This document shows positions 1 through 6,948 of a stretch of 14,770 bases of DNA, piece after piece. The notes beneath the pieces are model-generated. The model did not search any database. It was given only the letters and a program-made list of their open reading frames with translations, and was not told where the DNA came from. The stretch's first letter is position 1; each line of letters opens with the position of its first letter. This DNA comes from Bifidobacterium breve (GTDB lineage Bacteria; Actinomycetota; Acidimicrobiia; Acidimicrobiales; Ilumatobacteraceae): the NCBI GenBank assembly GCA_943325425.2, contig CALPPJ020000007.1:1-14770 (forward strand). Direction: 5' to 3'. Both the position numbers and the translations under genes were made by a program.

Positions 1-469
1 AGCCACAGCTGCATGGAATGACATCAGCAGTCTGCAGACGTCGGAGGCATTCGGATTACTTGTGAGAAATATGCATAGATGGGGCGCACACTTAATTGTG
101 CTGTCAGTGTTCTTGCACATGGCTCGCGTTTTCTATCACGGTGCATACAAGGCTCCGCGCGAATTCAACTGGGTCATCGGTGTCGTGTTGTTGACACTCA
201 CCTTGTTGTTGTCGTTCACCGGCTACTTGTTGCCATGGGACCAATTGTCCATGTGGGCCGTGGCGGTAGGAACAAACATGATGGGCTACACGCCGGTGTT
301 TGGTTCGCAAGTGCGTTTCGTGTTGCTCGGTGGTGTCGAAATTGGTTCCGAAACCTTGTTGCGTTGGTACGTGTTGCACGTCCTCATGCTTCCTTTCGTC
401 ATCGTGATCTTCATGGCTATCCACTTCTGGCGTGTCCGCAAGGACGGCGGCATCTCAGGTCCTTTGTGA
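1..469 (+). CDS. petB: Cytochrome b, N-terminal (b6-like) half, 5'-truncated
   Basis: The visible 155 codons (in frame from base 2) form the heme-binding half of a cytochrome b, the membrane subunit that oxidises quinol and carries hemes bL and bH. Counting from the first visible codon, the heme-ligand histidines are H25 and H39 (helix B, 14 apart) and H126 and H141 (helix D, 15 apart), with 87 residues from H39 to H126. These spacings match cytochrome b6 of b6f-type complexes, where the helix D pair is 15 apart, rather than bc1, where it is 14. Other family signatures are [16 protein letters not shown] and MWAVAVGTN. The reading frame stops after helix D, so the C-terminal cytochrome b domain is a separate gene just downstream (split arrangement). 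The true start lies before the window: the frame is open to base 2, and the internal ATG at base 71 falls inside helix B. The first transmembrane helix and any heme cn cysteine are not visible. Confidence 0.95.
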   Translation, partial: ATAAWNDISSLQTSEAFGLLVRNMHRWGAHLIVLSVFLHMARVFYHGAYKAPREFNWVIGVVLLTLTLLLSFTGYLLPWDQLSMWAVAVGTNMMGYTPVFGSQVRFVLLGGVEIGSETLLRWYVLHVLMLPFVIVIFMAIHFWRVRKDGGISGPL

Positions 470-496
470 CCGGTGCTTGAAAGGACCTGATTCAAC

Positions 497-1255
497 ATGA
501 CTGAAATCCCCGAACACCTCCTGAAGCGAGCACAAGCTGCTCGCGATAAGGCTGCTGCTGATGCCGGTGCTGCTGCGCCGGCTGCAAGTGATGCCCCTGC
601 GGCCGATCCGCGAATTCCAGCGCATCTTCTTGAGCGCAGCAAAGCCGCTAAAGCCAAAGTTGACGGCGATGCCGGCGCGGTGGCAGTTGCCGAAAAAGTT
701 GGCGCTTTAGTTGCTGCAGCTCCTGCAGCTGGCGGCATTCCGGTTGGCGCTGGTCCTGGTGGACACACGCAACGTTTGCTGACGGTTGTTAAGTCCGGAT
801 CAATTCAAGATGTCAAAGCGACACCGGTTGACAAAGTCCACACATGGCCACACTTGTTGGCGGCTGAATTTGTTGCGGCTTTGGCTTGTACTGCGTTCTT
901 GTTTTTCTTCTCGATTTTCGTGAACGCACCGCTGTTGCAGTTGGCTAACCCCAACCAAACACCGAACCCTTCTAAGGCTCCTTGGTACTTCCTCGGACTG
1001 CAAGAACTACTCACCATGTTCCACCCCATGGTGGCTGGTGTGACTGTTCCAGGTATTGCTTTGTTCGCTTTGATTCTTGCTCCGTACATTGACAAGAACC
1101 CATCAAACAAACCCGAGGATCGTAAGTTCGCAACATCAATCATGACCGTGCACCTCATGTTCTGGGCTGTTCTCGTGATGATCGGTTCGTTCTTCCGTGG
1201 TCCTGGTTTCAACTTTGTCTTCCCATGGCGTGACGGCCTGTTCTTCGAGTTGTGA
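497..1255 (+). CDS. petD: Cytochrome b C-terminal domain protein (subunit IV-like) with duplicated N-terminal motif
   Basis: This 252-residue protein is the C-terminal half of the split cytochrome b and completes the quinol-oxidation site with the preceding gene. Residues from about 115 onward match subunit IV: three probable membrane helices (about 121-143, 178-197, 215-233) and the quinol-site segment NPSKAPWYFLGLQELL. The usual PEWY motif reads APWY, so the glutamate position is proline. The first 115 or so residues are an extra Ala-rich region absent from normal subunit IV (about 160 residues). It contains two copies of a motif of the form IPxHLLxRxxAAxxK, at residues 4-24 and 40-60, 12 of 21 positions identical. 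By subunit IV topology this extension should be cytoplasmic (inference). The ATG at 497 follows AAGGA at 481-485. The gene lies 27 bases after the b6-like gene, the largest gap in the window. Confidence 0.93.
   Translation: MTEIPEHLLKRAQAARDKAAADAGAAAPAASDAPAADPRIPAHLLERSKAAKAKVDGDAGAVAVAEKVGALVAAAPAAGGIPVGAGPGGHTQRLLTVVKSGSIQDVKATPVDKVHTWPHLLAAEFVAALACTAFLFFFSIFVNAPLLQLANPNQTPNPSKAPWYFLGLQELLTMFHPMVAGVTVPGIALFALILAPYIDKNPSNKPEDRKFATSIMTVHLMFWAVLVMIGSFFRGPGFNFVFPWRDGLFFEL
506..676 (+). repeat. Two-copy protein-level repeat (IPxHLLxR motif) in subunit IV-like extension
   Basis: Two 63-base units (506-568 and 614-676, 108 bases apart start to start) encode related 21-residue segments. Each starts IP-x-HLL-x-R, continues with AA and K, and ends in DAG. 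Twelve of 21 residues are identical, while the DNA differs at many codon positions, so this is a conserved protein repeat and not a recent DNA duplication. The spacer between the copies is rich in Ala, Pro and Asp. Function is unknown. A soluble docking or assembly segment is one possibility. Confidence 0.8.
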
Positions 1256-1258
1256 GGA
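1254..1258 (+). promoter_or_regulatory. Ribosome binding site deciding the Rieske start
   Basis: GAGGA overlaps the stop codon of the subunit IV-like gene and lies 10 bases before the ATG at 1269. It supports that start over the in-frame upstream GTG/ATG-type starts near 1197, which would overlap the preceding gene by almost 60 bases. Confidence 0.6.
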
Positions 1259-1268
1259 TCGAACTTTT

Positions 1269-2126
1269 ATGACACCCGTAGCAACAATCATCATTGCCAT
1301 CGCAGTCATCGTGGTCTTGGCCGCTGTCGTCCTGGTGACGTCAGCTCGTCGTTCCGATGTTCGCGGTGCTGGCGCTCTTTCACGCGAAACCGTGAAGCGC
1401 GACAAGTCCATCAAAGCCGAATCGGGCGCTGGTCCGTCGGGCGCAGCTTACGAATCAACCGAAGTGGCAACGCGTTCAACTGAACTCGCCAAGGCCGCAG
1501 AAGTTGCACCAGTTGCATGGCAAGCTCCCGATCAAGACGCGGTTGATGTTTCGCGACGTCAGTTCTTTAACCGTGCTGCTGTTACTTTGATGACTGCAAG
1601 CATCGCTTCGTTTGGTGTTGCCTGTATCGCGTTCTTGTGGCCGCGTGCCGGCGGAGGATTTGGATCAAAGGTCAACATTGGTCGACTTGAAGATCTCATT
1701 GTGCAGATTCGTAGTGATAAAGGATTTGTGTATAAGCCCGAAGCGCGTACATGGTTGACCGCGTATCCAAAGGACGCACTTCCTAAAGCGCGAGCCACTT
1801 TCGCATCGCAGGGTCCGGTGTTGGCCGGAATGGAAGCCGGCGTCGTGGCGTTGTACCAGAAGTGCCCGCACCTCGGTTGTCGAGTTCCCGAATGCAAGAG
1901 TTCGCAATGGTTTGAATGTCCATGTCACGGTTCGCAGTACGACCGTGTTGGCGAGAAGAAGGCTGGTCCGGCTCCTCGTGGAATGGACCGTTTCGGCGTC
2001 TCGGTTTCTAACGGCAACGTCATTGTTGACACGGGAACTGTTTTTAATGGTCCCGCCATCGGTACCAACACGACCGGTCAGGAAGCCGAAGGGCCGCACT
2101 GTGTCGGCGGAGGAGCGAAACACTGA
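1269..2126 (+). CDS. qcrA: Rieske [2Fe-2S] protein with internal Tat motif
   Basis: This is the Rieske iron-sulfur subunit of the quinol:cytochrome c reductase, which takes one electron from quinol and passes it to cytochrome c. In the 285-residue product, box I is CPHLGC (C199, H201, C204) and box II is CPCHGS (C217, C219, H220). C199, H201, C217 and H220 would bind the cluster, and C204 and C219 would form the disulfide. The 12 residues between the boxes match b6f-type Rieske proteins, and the GPAP loop is at 233-236. There are two probable membrane helices: residues 5-24 and about 103-124. The second is preceded by a twin-arginine motif, SRRQFF (95-100), as expected for Tat export of a folded cluster protein. 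Between the helices is an Ala-rich charged stretch (26-94). C209 between the boxes and C277 near the C-terminus are extra. Known actinobacterial QcrA proteins have three membrane helices, so this one is simpler. Confidence 0.96.
   Translation: MTPVATIIIAIAVIVVLAAVVLVTSARRSDVRGAGALSRETVKRDKSIKAESGAGPSGAAYESTEVATRSTELAKAAEVAPVAWQAPDQDAVDVSRRQFFNRAAVTLMTASIASFGVACIAFLWPRAGGGFGSKVNIGRLEDLIVQIRSDKGFVYKPEARTWLTAYPKDALPKARATFASQGPVLAGMEAGVVALYQKCPHLGCRVPECKSSQWFECPCHGSQYDRVGEKKAGPAPRGMDRFGVSVSNGNVIVDTGTVFNGPAIGTNTTGQEAEGPHCVGGGAKH
2109..2115 (+). promoter_or_regulatory. Ribosome binding site of the diheme cytochrome c gene
   Basis: GGAGGAG lies inside the end of the Rieske coding sequence, 13 bases before the ATG at 2129. 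It is one of the strongest Shine-Dalgarno matches in the window, and its position within the upstream gene suggests translational coupling. Confidence 0.55.
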
Positions 2127-2128
2127 TC

Positions 2129-3196
2129 ATGATTGCCGCATCAGCTACCAACACCATTGCCATTGTGATTTCGCTGACCTTCGTGGTCGGCTGGATTGTG
2201 TACGCCGTGATGAATCGTTCGGCAGGCAAAGCCGAAATTGGTTCAGAAATCGAGCTTGCTGCCAACCGTAAGCCGTACTACGACGATGAAGAACTTGAAG
2301 GTCACCGACTACAGCGGATGCAGTTGCTTGGTGTCTTAATTTTGGCCACGATCACGATCGGCCTCCCGGCCTATTGGCTCAATGAGCCGAATCGCCAAGC
2401 AAACACCATTGAAGGTCAAGCCAATCGCTTTATCTCTTGGGGATCGGGCCTTTTCGCGCCAACCGCTGAAGGTGGATTCAACTGCGCAGGTTGCCACGGT
2501 GGAATGAATGGTGCTGGTGGCGCTGCGCCTTACACCGTGACAGATTCAAAGACGGGCGAAGTAAAGGCCGTGACCTGGAAAGCACCCGCGCTCAATACGG
2601 TTTTCTACCGCTTCGATGTCAGTGAAGTTCGTTTCATTTTGGTCTATGGCCGACCATTCTCGCCGATGTCCCCTTGGGGTGTTGATGGTGGCGGACCGTT
2701 GAACTCTCAGCAAATCGATACGTTGATTTCGTACCTCAAGAGCATTCAAATTCCGCGCGAAGACTGCATCGTCGCCGACGCCAATCCACTCAATTGTGAG
2801 GGCGGACATTTGCCGGTCTCTGAACAAGAGAAGATCCAAGCCGCCGCACAAAAGTCGGTCGATGATGGAACCTACGGCTCAATTGGCGAAGCGTTGTTCA
2901 ATCTTGAATTGGGATCAGGTGCTTATAGTTGCGCTCGTTGCCACACCCCCGGATGGAGCTGGGGCGAACCCGGACAAACGGGTTCAGGAGCATTTGGTTG
3001 GAACCTCACTGGTGGCGCTACCAATAGTCACTTCTCAACCGAACAAGAGATGATTGACTTCATTGCGGCAGGTTCGAAATACGGCGCCAAGTATGGTATT
3101 CAGGGTCAAGGCTCTGGACGTATGCCTGGGTTCGGTGACCTTCTCACCGATGAGCAGATCCAACAGATCGTGAACTACGTACGGAACGAACTATGA
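2129..3196 (+). CDS. Membrane-anchored diheme cytochrome c of the bc-type complex
   Basis: The 355-residue product carries two c-type heme sites, CAGCH (C119-H123) and CARCH (C268-H272), each in a cytochrome c-like domain. Likely distal methionines are M180 in PFSPMSPWG and M332 in GRMPGFGDL (inference from position). Two membrane helices are predicted, at about 8-27 and 66-84, with both heme domains after the second and so presumably outside the membrane. The gene is 2 bases after the Rieske stop and overlaps the next gene by 4. It probably takes the place of cytochrome c1 or f, passing electrons from Rieske to the terminal oxidase, as QcrC does in Actinobacteria. Unlike QcrC it has two N-terminal helices and follows, rather than precedes, the Rieske gene. 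C213 and C223 lie in an insert between the heme domains and could form a disulfide. The symbol is left blank because orthology to qcrC is not certain. Confidence 0.93.
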   Translation: MIAASATNTIAIVISLTFVVGWIVYAVMNRSAGKAEIGSEIELAANRKPYYDDEELEGHRLQRMQLLGVLILATITIGLPAYWLNEPNRQANTIEGQANRFISWGSGLFAPTAEGGFNCAGCHGGMNGAGGAAPYTVTDSKTGEVKAVTWKAPALNTVFYRFDVSEVRFILVYGRPFSPMSPWGVDGGGPLNSQQIDTLISYLKSIQIPREDCIVADANPLNCEGGHLPVSEQEKIQAAAQKSVDDGTYGSIGEALFNLELGSGAYSCARCHTPGWSWGEPGQTGSGAFGWNLTGGATNSHFSTEQEMIDFIAAGSKYGAKYGIQGQGSGRMPGFGDLLTDEQIQQIVNYVRNEL

Positions 3197-4014
3197 GCGC
3201 ACTTCTCAGTATTGGTTGGGAACCCGAACTTCGCGGACTTCTCACCGTCATCATTGGCACGGTCGCATTATGCGGCAGCGTCTATTTGCTTCTTGGCACC
3301 AACCTTGGTATCCGCCTCGGTCTTTTGGTCGCTATGGCCGGACTGTTCGGTTGGATGTTGATGATGGGCGTCATTTGGATGACGTACGGAATCGGCCTCA
3401 AAGGAAACGAACCGACATGGAAACCCTCAGAACCTTTCACGATCGTTCGCGATGGCACATTGCTACATGAAGCTGGCGTGATCGATGGACCGGTGACAGT
3501 GGCTGATAACGCGAGTTTCCCCGAAATTGCCGCGACCGCTGCAACTGCTTTAGAAAATGAAAAGTGGGAATTGCTTCCGACCGACGATCAAGGTCGCGGC
3601 CAGGCCATTGCTGCAGCTGATGAAATCATTCAGGTTGAGGCCGAAATGTACGCTGCCGGCGAATACGAAGCAGTTGCTGTGTACGAACGTGGCGGCGAGC
3701 GTTATCCGAAGTTCGGTGACGAAGTCGACTTCATAGCGTTCTTCCACAAGCCGCACTATTCAGTTGTTGAAATTGCACCACTGTTGCCGCAGCGTGATGA
3801 GCCAGGTCGTGCACCAGCTCGACCAGTTATTGACCAAAGCCAGCCCCACCAATACGTGATCATGATTCGCGATCTTGGTTCAAAGCGCCAGCCAGCGTTC
3901 TTTATCACGGTCGGTTCCACCATCATTTTCTTGTTGTGCTGTCTGATGCTGCATCGTCGAGACAAGATGGTTGAGGCGCATGTCTCGGGCGCGACGACTC
4001 CTGCGAAGGCATAA
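3193..4014 (+). CDS. Uncharacterised three-helix membrane protein between bc-type and nuo genes
   Basis: I do not recognise a family for this 273-residue protein. It has two N-terminal membrane helices (about 14-35 and 40-66) joined by a short turn, a soluble region of about 165 residues (67-233), a third helix (about 234-254), and a short C-terminus starting HRRDK. The basic residues after helix 3 and the Arg between helices 1 and 2 suggest both are cytoplasmic, which would put the 165-residue region outside the membrane (inference by the positive-inside rule). That region is acidic and Ala-rich in its middle and contains the segment FFHKPHYSVVE (183-193). It has no CxxCH or cluster motif. 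The start overlaps the diheme cytochrome stop (ATGA) and the end is 3 bases before nuoA. This points to co-production with the bc-type complex and suggests an accessory or assembly subunit, but no function can be assigned. Confidence 0.9.
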   Translation: MSALLSIGWEPELRGLLTVIIGTVALCGSVYLLLGTNLGIRLGLLVAMAGLFGWMLMMGVIWMTYGIGLKGNEPTWKPSEPFTIVRDGTLLHEAGVIDGPVTVADNASFPEIAATAATALENEKWELLPTDDQGRGQAIAAADEIIQVEAEMYAAGEYEAVAVYERGGERYPKFGDEVDFIAFFHKPHYSVVEIAPLLPQRDEPGRAPARPVIDQSQPHQYVIMIRDLGSKRQPAFFITVGSTIIFLLCCLMLHRRDKMVEAHVSGATTPAKA

Positions 4015-4017
4015 CGC

Positions 4018-4482
4018 ATGGGTCAGTACCTTCCCGTTCTTGCTTTAACGATTCTCGGAATTCTGTTTGGTGCTCTGAGTTTTGTTGCGTCACGTTTGTT
4101 GGCCCCGCGTCGACCGTCGTCGGCAAAGGAAGCACCCTACGAATGTGGCATTGTTCCGACACGTGAACCACCTGAACGTTTTCCGGTGAGTTTCTACATC
4201 GTGGCGATGTTGTTCATCATGTTTGACATTGAAATCATCTTCATTTATCCATACGCAGTCAACCGAGCAGAGCTCGGTGCTTTTGCGTTTTGGGAAATGT
4301 TGGCCTTCAGCGTTGTGTTCTTTCTAGCTTTTGTCTATGTCGTTGCTCGAGGCGCCCTTGATTGGGGTCCGGTTGCAAAGGCGCGTCGACTTCTCGACGG
4401 TGTCTCGGCCACCCGCACGTCAACATCGACAATTCGTCGCGTCGGTCTTGAAGGCCGCGTCGATAACGACCAGGCTGCCTGA
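4018..4482 (+). CDS. nuoA: NADH-quinone oxidoreductase subunit A
   Basis: NuoA is a small membrane subunit of complex I near the quinone cavity and NuoH. The 154-residue product has the family signatures PYECG (C43) in the loop after helix 1, [19 protein letters not shown] with acidic D70 and E72, and GALDWG (112-117). Three helices are predicted at about 5-27, 58-80 and 89-110. The protein is longer than most NuoA (about 115-135 residues) because of a basic Ser/Thr/Arg-rich tail from about 118 to 154. The ATG at 4018 follows GAAGG at 4005-4009 and sits 3 bases after the preceding stop. There is no room for a separate terminator or promoter between the bc-type and nuo genes. Confidence 0.97.
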   Translation: MGQYLPVLALTILGILFGALSFVASRLLAPRRPSSAKEAPYECGIVPTREPPERFPVSFYIVAMLFIMFDIEIIFIYPYAVNRAELGAFAFWEMLAFSVVFFLAFVYVVARGALDWGPVAKARRLLDGVSATRTSTSTIRRVGLEGRVDNDQAA

Positions 4483-4487
4483 GTAGT

Positions 4488-4493
4488 AGGGGA
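4488..4493 (+). promoter_or_regulatory. Ribosome binding site of nuoB
   Basis: AGGGGA lies in the 17-base gap between nuoA and nuoB, 6 bases before the ATG at 4500. It confirms that start, which is also the first ATG of the frame. Confidence 0.6.
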
Positions 4494-4499
4494 ATCGAT

Positions 4500-5108
4500 A
4501 TGGGTGTAGTTCGCAACGTACTCGACGATGGACTTGGTGGCCTTGAACACAACTTCATCACTGGTCGCATTGAAGACCTCGTCAAGTGGTCGCGTAGTCG
4601 CTCAAGTTGGGGCGCAACGTTTGGTTTGGCGTGCTGTGCAATTGAAATGATGGGCACGGGTGGTCCGCACTATGACATCGCTCGTTTTGGTATGGAAGTT
4701 TTCCGCGCCTCGCCGCGTCAAGCCGACATCATTATCGTCGCTGGTCGCGTGAGCCAAAAGATGGCGCCAGTGTTGCGTCAGGTGTACGACCAAATGATGG
4801 AACCCAAGTGGGTGATCTCGATGGGTGTATGTGCATCAAGCGGTGGCATGTTCAATAACTACGCGATTCTTCAAGGCGTCGACCAAATTGTTCCCGTTGA
4901 TGTGTACGCGCCAGGCTGCCCGCCAACACCCGAGACTCTCATTCATGCCATTGAAACTTTGCACCAAAAGATTGAAGATGGCGAAATTATGCGTCGACGA
5001 GCAAACAGCGGTGCCGGCGCGAATATTCACATCACCGAGATCCCTGCCCAGACATCACCAGTAGCGGTCTCGCTTGGTCGTCCTGAAGTTTTGGGGACGC
5101 GGTTATGA
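4500..5108 (+). CDS. nuoB: NADH-quinone oxidoreductase subunit B (N2 cluster)
   Basis: NuoB binds the terminal [4Fe-4S] cluster N2, which hands electrons to quinone. In the 202-residue product the four ligands are C45 and C46 ([10 protein letters not shown]), C111 ([11 protein letters not shown]) and C140 (YAPGCPP). The intervals (65 from C46 to C111, 29 from C111 to C140) equal those in E. coli NuoB. The conserved segment [14 protein letters not shown] is at 71-84. The C-terminus after about 165 is a variable tail. The protein is a peripheral subunit facing the cytoplasm, sandwiched between NuoCD and NuoH/A. It overlaps nuoC by 4 bases (ATGA). Nothing suggests decay. Confidence 0.98.
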   Translation: MGVVRNVLDDGLGGLEHNFITGRIEDLVKWSRSRSSWGATFGLACCAIEMMGTGGPHYDIARFGMEVFRASPRQADIIIVAGRVSQKMAPVLRQVYDQMMEPKWVISMGVCASSGGMFNNYAILQGVDQIVPVDVYAPGCPPTPETLIHAIETLHQKIEDGEIMRRRANSGAGANIHITEIPAQTSPVAVSLGRPEVLGTRL

Positions 5109-5617
5109 GTGATGGCACAACCGAAGTTGATGTAACGCCTGAACCGCAACCGCAACTACACGGTTGTCCCGTCAGCGATTCTCGTGGCCAAACAGTTGTG
5201 CACCCAACCCGTGCGCAATACGTGGCCTTGATGAAGAAGTTGCTTGATGGCGGATATGTCATGTGCAGCGATCTCACCGCAGCTGATTACTTAACTCACT
5301 CGGGACGCACTTTGCCCGAGGGTATTGACGCAGAACGATTTGAAGTTGTCGTCAACCTCACGGCAATCGCGACGCGAGATCGCATTCGTGTGCGTGTTCA
5401 AGTTCCAGAATCCGATCCGACCATTGCGTCCTTGTTTGATTTGTGGCCAGGCACCGAGGCGATGGAACGAGAAGTCTTTGACATGTTTGGACTTTCGTTT
5501 GACGGACATCCCGATCTCACTCGTATCTTGATGCCTGAAGATTGGGATGGTCATCCTCTACGCAAGGACTATTCGATTGGTCGTATCCCGGTGCAGTTCA
5601 AGGGGTCTAACTCATGA
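5105..5617 (+). CDS. nuoC: NADH-quinone oxidoreductase subunit C
   Basis: NuoC (30 kDa family) is a peripheral-arm scaffold subunit that packs against NuoD and NuoB and carries no cofactor. The 170-residue product ends in the family signature: [20 protein letters not shown] (110-129) followed by [14 protein letters not shown] and GHPLRKDY (134-156). The first 30 residues are a variable, Pro/Gln-rich lead. It is a separate gene, not fused to nuoD as in E. coli. It overlaps both nuoB and nuoD by 4 bases (ATGA at each end), so its translation is probably coupled to theirs. Confidence 0.97.
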   Translation: MSDGTTEVDVTPEPQPQLHGCPVSDSRGQTVVHPTRAQYVALMKKLLDGGYVMCSDLTAADYLTHSGRTLPEGIDAERFEVVVNLTAIATRDRIRVRVQVPESDPTIASLFDLWPGTEAMEREVFDMFGLSFDGHPDLTRILMPEDWDGHPLRKDYSIGRIPVQFKGSNS

Positions 5618-6948
5618 CATCGGTAGAGAACATTTTCAAGACCAATGAAGGCGCGCAGGAAATGCGTGCTCGCAGCGAAATCAGCGCCAAAGAAATTTTG
5701 CGCGAGGTCGGGTCAGTTCTGCGTATGAGCGAGGCCGAAGCCGCCAAGCTTGGACAGATTCCGGCTGATGCCGACGAAGATCAAACCATGATCATCAACA
5801 TGGGACCACAACACCCCAGTACCCACGGCGTGTTGCGACTCATGCTTGAACTTCAAGGCGAGAAGGTTTTGCGTTGCAAGCCCATCATCGGTTACTTGCA
5901 CACCGGTATGGAGAAGACTGGTGAAGAACTCACGTACATGCAAGGTGGCACCAACGTCACGCGCATGGACTATTTGAGTCCTCTCAATAATGAACTGGTT
6001 TTCTCTATGGCAGTTGAAAAGCTGCTCGGAATTGAAAATGACATACCTGAGCGTGCGGTGTGGATGCGCATGTTGCTATCTGAACTCAACCGTATGAGCA
6101 GTCACTTGCTATTCCTTGCCACAAACGGCATGGACCTCGGTGCCGTCTCGATGATGTTGTACGGCTGGCGAGAACGTGAAGAAGTTTTGCGCTTCTTCCA
6201 AAAGGTCACTGGTCTGCGAATGAATCACAACTTCATTCGACCTGGTGGAGTCGCCGCCGACTTGCCTGCAGGTTGGCGCGATGACGTTCTAGAAATTCTT
6301 GAGATGTTGCCTGGTCGTTTGGCCGAGTACGACATCTTGATGACCGATCAGCCCATTTGGCGTGAGCGTCTGCAAGGTGTTGGTGTGATCACTGCCGACG
6401 AAGCTTTAGCTCTCGGTACCAGCGGACCAATTTTGCGTTCAACGGGTGTCGCTTGGGACTTGCGTCGCGATCAACCGTACTTGCATTACGACAAAGTTGA
6501 GTTTGATGTCATCGTTGGTTCATACGGTGACGCCTTTGACCGCTACGCCATTCGAATCAACGAAATTCGTGAATCAATTCGCATCGTCTACCAGATTCTT
6601 GATGCGATGCCGCAAGGTGACTACCGCATTCAGAATAAGAAGGTCACGCCACCGCCGCGGGCGCGCATTGATGAATCAATGGAAGCATTGATTCACCACT
6701 TCAAGATTTTCACCGAAGGTTTCAAAGTGCCTGAAGGTGAGGTGTACTCCGCAATTGAAAGTCCCCGCGGAGAAATCGGTTGTTACATCGTGAGTGATGG
6801 TGGACCAAAGCCATATCGCATTCACATGCGTGCCCCAAGTTTCGTCAACATTCAAGCCTTGCCGCACATGATGCGCGGTGGTTTGGTAGCCGACGCGGTT
6901 GCAGTGATTTCGTCTATTGACCCAGTTCTAGGAGAGGTCGATCGCTGA
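5614..6948 (+). CDS. nuoD: NADH-quinone oxidoreductase subunit D (quinone site)
   Basis: NuoD (49 kDa family) forms the quinone-binding cavity with NuoB. The 444-residue product has the strand carrying GPQHPSTHGVLR (64-75), with the quinone-site His at H71, and RMDYLSPLN with the quinone-site Tyr at Y120. Their separation of 49 equals that between the known His and Tyr in Thermus Nqo4 and the Yarrowia 49 kDa subunit. GYLHTGMEKTGEE and the terminal DPVLGEVDR are also standard. The first 55 or so residues are an extension, partly predicted helical (about 16-46), longer than the roughly 25-30 residues before the same strand in Thermus. The ATGA overlap with nuoC supports the start at 5614. An internal ATG at 5725 cannot be fully excluded. 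Confidence 0.98.
   Translation: MTSVENIFKTNEGAQEMRARSEISAKEILREVGSVLRMSEAEAAKLGQIPADADEDQTMIINMGPQHPSTHGVLRLMLELQGEKVLRCKPIIGYLHTGMEKTGEELTYMQGGTNVTRMDYLSPLNNELVFSMAVEKLLGIENDIPERAVWMRMLLSELNRMSSHLLFLATNGMDLGAVSMMLYGWREREEVLRFFQKVTGLRMNHNFIRPGGVAADLPAGWRDDVLEILEMLPGRLAEYDILMTDQPIWRERLQGVGVITADEALALGTSGPILRSTGVAWDLRRDQPYLHYDKVEFDVIVGSYGDAFDRYAIRINEIRESIRIVYQILDAMPQGDYRIQNKKVTPPPRARIDESMEALIHHFKIFTEGFKVPEGEVYSAIESPRGEIGCYIVSDGGPKPYRIHMRAPSFVNIQALPHMMRGGLVADAVAVISSIDPVLGEVDR
6930..6937 (+). promoter_or_regulatory. Ribosome binding site of nuoE
   Basis: AGGAGAGG lies within the last codons of nuoD, 10 bases before the ATG at 6948. It is among the best anti-16S matches in the window and supports that start, which overlaps the nuoD stop by one base (TGATG). 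Confidence 0.6.

Noticed and set aside
62..469. A start for the cytochrome b gene at base 62 or 71
   Set aside because: The frame is open back to base 2 and encodes cytochrome b sequence before that point, and starting there would cut helix B at its first heme ligand.
540..760. A frameshift or low-complexity artefact in the Ala-rich region
   Set aside because: The frame is open throughout, codon use matches the neighbours, and the two motif copies are in phase, so it looks like real coding sequence.
1197..1268. A longer Rieske protein starting near 1197
   Set aside because: The added residues would come from the coding sequence of the previous gene and do not look like part of the family. 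The ATG at 1269 has a ribosome binding site and begins with a membrane helix.
4015..4017. A promoter or terminator between the bc-type genes and nuoA
   Set aside because: The gap is only 3 bases and I saw no hairpin followed by T-run in or near it. A promoter inside the upstream gene cannot be judged by eye.
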